A program made the position numbers and the translations under genes. Of a stretch of DNA of 64,000 nt, positions 62,500-64,000 are shown piece by piece. Positions within the stretch are counted from its first letter, which is position 1, and the number at the start of each line of letters is the position of its first letter. The notes below the pieces were generated by a model, which did not search any database, was not told the origin of the DNA, and saw nothing but the letters and a program-made list of their open reading frames with translations. The DNA comes from Gari tellinella (taxonomy: Eukaryota > Mollusca > Bivalvia > Cardiida > Psammobiidae): assembly GCA_922989275.2 (NCBI GenBank), contig OV277862.1:41255786-41319785 (forward strand), written 5' to 3'.

Positions 62500-62702
62500 T
62501 CAATTACCCCATTGTGTGTTTCTAGCGTTGAAGACAGGTTACCACTTAAAGCATGTTTAAAGTAAAGCAGAATGCGTCTTATTGTGCATTGTGTTTTACT
62601 TTTAGCTTGTTTCAAATAAGCTACAATCTGCTAGGGTATAGAAATTATTACTTATTACTTATATTTGTGACTGTATAAAGTGAAACGATTCTGAAGTATT
62701 TT
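62496..62702 (-). mobile_element. TTAA-B- MITE lacking its right end
   Basis: Shares TTAA with the preceding element. TTAATCAATTACCCCATTG, arms AAAGCATGTTTAAAG and CTTTTAGCTTGTTTCAAAT, and no terminal GGGTTAA. Confidence 0.7.
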
Positions 62703-62850
62703 CTTAACCCTTTCCCCCATAGAAGCGACTTTTAGCGTATATAATTTATTCCTCCGCTGAAGAAAATAGTTCCAGTTTATACCCCCATGAACAATTACCA
62801 TTACAAATATTTTAATATAGTATAGCAGATTTTAGCTTAAAGCAAACGCA
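62703..62850 (+). mobile_element. TTAA-B2+ left half
   Basis: TTAACCCTTTCCCCCATAGA, AAGCGACTTTTAGCG and GCAGATTTTAGCTTAAAGC. It breaks just inside the hairpin. Confidence 0.7.
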
Positions 62851-63261
62851 ATGCAATAATTTGTAGAAAATGATTTTTTTGTCAATTTGGACTATTCATT
62901 TTCATCCGACTGGCATGTGTTACCCGGCGTCTGACCAGGTTCCAAAGTGCTTGCATATGGCATATTTAGGGGTTTTAGCATAAACGTATATACTGGGAAA
63001 ATATTGTCCCTACTTAGTGAACCAGGGCTTTACCATACATGTACACTTCACATTGTTAGCTCACATCTAATCGAAAGTTTTACAAACTGAAATTGGCTGT
63101 TTTGTGTTAACCCAATTAATAGTATATAGACCTACATGTATATATAGGCACTTAAGTTTATGTTCTTCTTCTTCAATAATATTATATGTTTAGGTATAGT
63201 GAAATATATTCCACAATCATAGTTTATTAATTTGTTATTGTTCCTATTGTCAATTGTGTTT
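62851..63261. other. Unassigned with an A2 relic
   Basis: About 62895-62960 keeps CCCGGCGTCTGACCAGGTTC and GTGCTTGCATATGG from an A2 element. Nothing else. Confidence 0.45.
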
Positions 63262-63478
63262 ATCATAAATGACACCTTTTAACGTCTTTGATTTATTCTT
63301 CCAATGAAGAAAATAAGTTCCAATTTATATATATAGTCATGAATATGTACCATACATTTTTCGTAGCTTAAAGCAGGCTGAAAGTAAAGCAAGGCACATT
63401 CTGCTTTACTTTCAATTTGCTGTAAGATCACCTGTTTCCTTTACTATAACCAGGCTATGGATCAATGGGTTATGTAGT
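63262..63478 (+). mobile_element. TTAA-B+ MITE
   Basis: CACCTTTTAACGTCTTTG through TAGCTTAAAGCAGGCTGAAAG..GCAAGGCACATTC..CAATTTGCTGTAAG to GATCAATGGGTTA. The left arm lacks the inner AGAATG. Confidence 0.72.
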
Positions 63479-64000
63479 ATATTATTTAACCAGGGTATAG
63501 GTGAAAAGTTATAAACCGTAAAATTGTAATATTGGTGTTTATTTATACAGTCAATCTTGTGTTGAACGGCGATCCAATATGTCATCCATGGACTGTTCAT
63601 TACATGCAGTTGATTAATGCAAGGCTAAAATACGTGTAGCACACACACAAAATCTTAATTTATCATTCATCACAAATGTGGTACAAAAAATCTGAATCCA
63701 TCAGTCACCGTTGTTAAAACGATCGAATTACTACTTCAATTAGCGATTTTCTTACACAAGATCCTTTTAAAATCAAAAGATTATCTTATTTTTATATTCA
63801 TTAGATTGTTCCATATAGTTAGTGACCCATGAGGGATATAAATTTATGGGATTGAAGAGGTAGTAGTTTCCATTTATCCAGACTCTATACTAAAGAGCTA
63901 AATGTACATTAGAAGTAAAGCTAACGCATTCACTGCTTTACTCTGCGTACAATGGCCATTTGCAACCAGTTTAGATCCTGATTTTATTCAAACATTGTAG
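63479..64000. other. Right edge, unassigned
   Basis: About 520 bases. The last 45 contain TTTGCAACCAGTTTAGATCC, the left arm of an A-type element that continues past the window or has decayed. Confidence 0.45.

Noticed and set aside
1..64000. tRNA, rRNA and snRNA genes
   Set aside because: No cloverleaf with A and B boxes, and no rRNA- or snRNA-like sequence was recognised on either strand. The many perfect hairpins are MITE centres.

Overview
This 64 kb window is a repeat-laden stretch of an animal nuclear genome. It is AT-rich, has GT-AG introns, no operons and almost no long open frames. Two things support that reading: a split coiled-coil gene on the minus strand, and a dense population of short palindromic transposons. 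The hairpin type with arms around GATCAGACGCC resembles repeats I associate with bivalve molluscs, Dreissena in particular. That assignment is from memory and was not tested.

Genes. The backbone is one minus-strand gene. It starts with an ATG at 54144-54146, and seven exons can be read: 53967-54146, 49335-49484, 13153-13368, 11807-12010, 10545-10655, 2301-2447 and about 5-88. All of them begin and end in phase 0, and together they give at least 364 residues of mostly coiled coil. The gene continues past the left edge. I do not recognise the family. Its second intron spans about 36 kb. Inside that intron, on the same strand, is a possible three-exon small gene (42157-42234, 36843-36902, 31142-31294; 96 residues) with a candidate PP1-docking motif. 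It is unrecognised and only moderately supported.

Repeats. Nearly everything else is small non-autonomous transposons. The family names below are mine.
- TTAA-B: about 250 bp, TTAA at both ends, ends like TTAACCCATTACCCCATA, central hairpin starting TTAAAGCAGGCTGAAAG. B+ means the GGCTGAAAG arm comes first, B- the reverse. B2 is a subtype starting TTAACCCTTTCCC and carrying AGAAGCGACTTTTAG.
- TTAA-A1, A2 and A3: TTAA ends with a hairpin of the type AAACAGTG..GATCAG..CACTGTTT.
- TTAA-E: about 300 bp, TTAA followed by AGAC and ending GTCT.
- C and F: hAT-like ends starting CAGGGCT.
- D: TACAGTAAAACCTCTCTATT ends with a TTAAAGCAGGATGAAAG hairpin, plus other TA-flanked pogo/mariner-like MITEs.

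Layout. 0-14 kb holds gene exons 3-7, scattered MITEs and a 4.2 kb inverted-repeat element (4230-8410). 14-26 kb is intron packed with MITEs. 26.0-40.35 kb is bounded by two CpG-rich tandem arrays that could be the ends of one 14.3 kb TTAA element inserted in a TTAA-B copy. 40-49 kb holds nested MITEs and exon 1 of the small gene. 49-54 kb holds exon 2, a miniature LTR element and exon 1. 54-64 kb is the upstream flank, again full of hairpin MITEs.

The most unusual signal is modular. The same kinds of long near-perfect hairpin sit inside MITEs with unrelated termini. The two arms of one copy match each other better than they match other copies. The TTAA at the hairpin edge or loop has been hit repeatedly by further TTAA elements.
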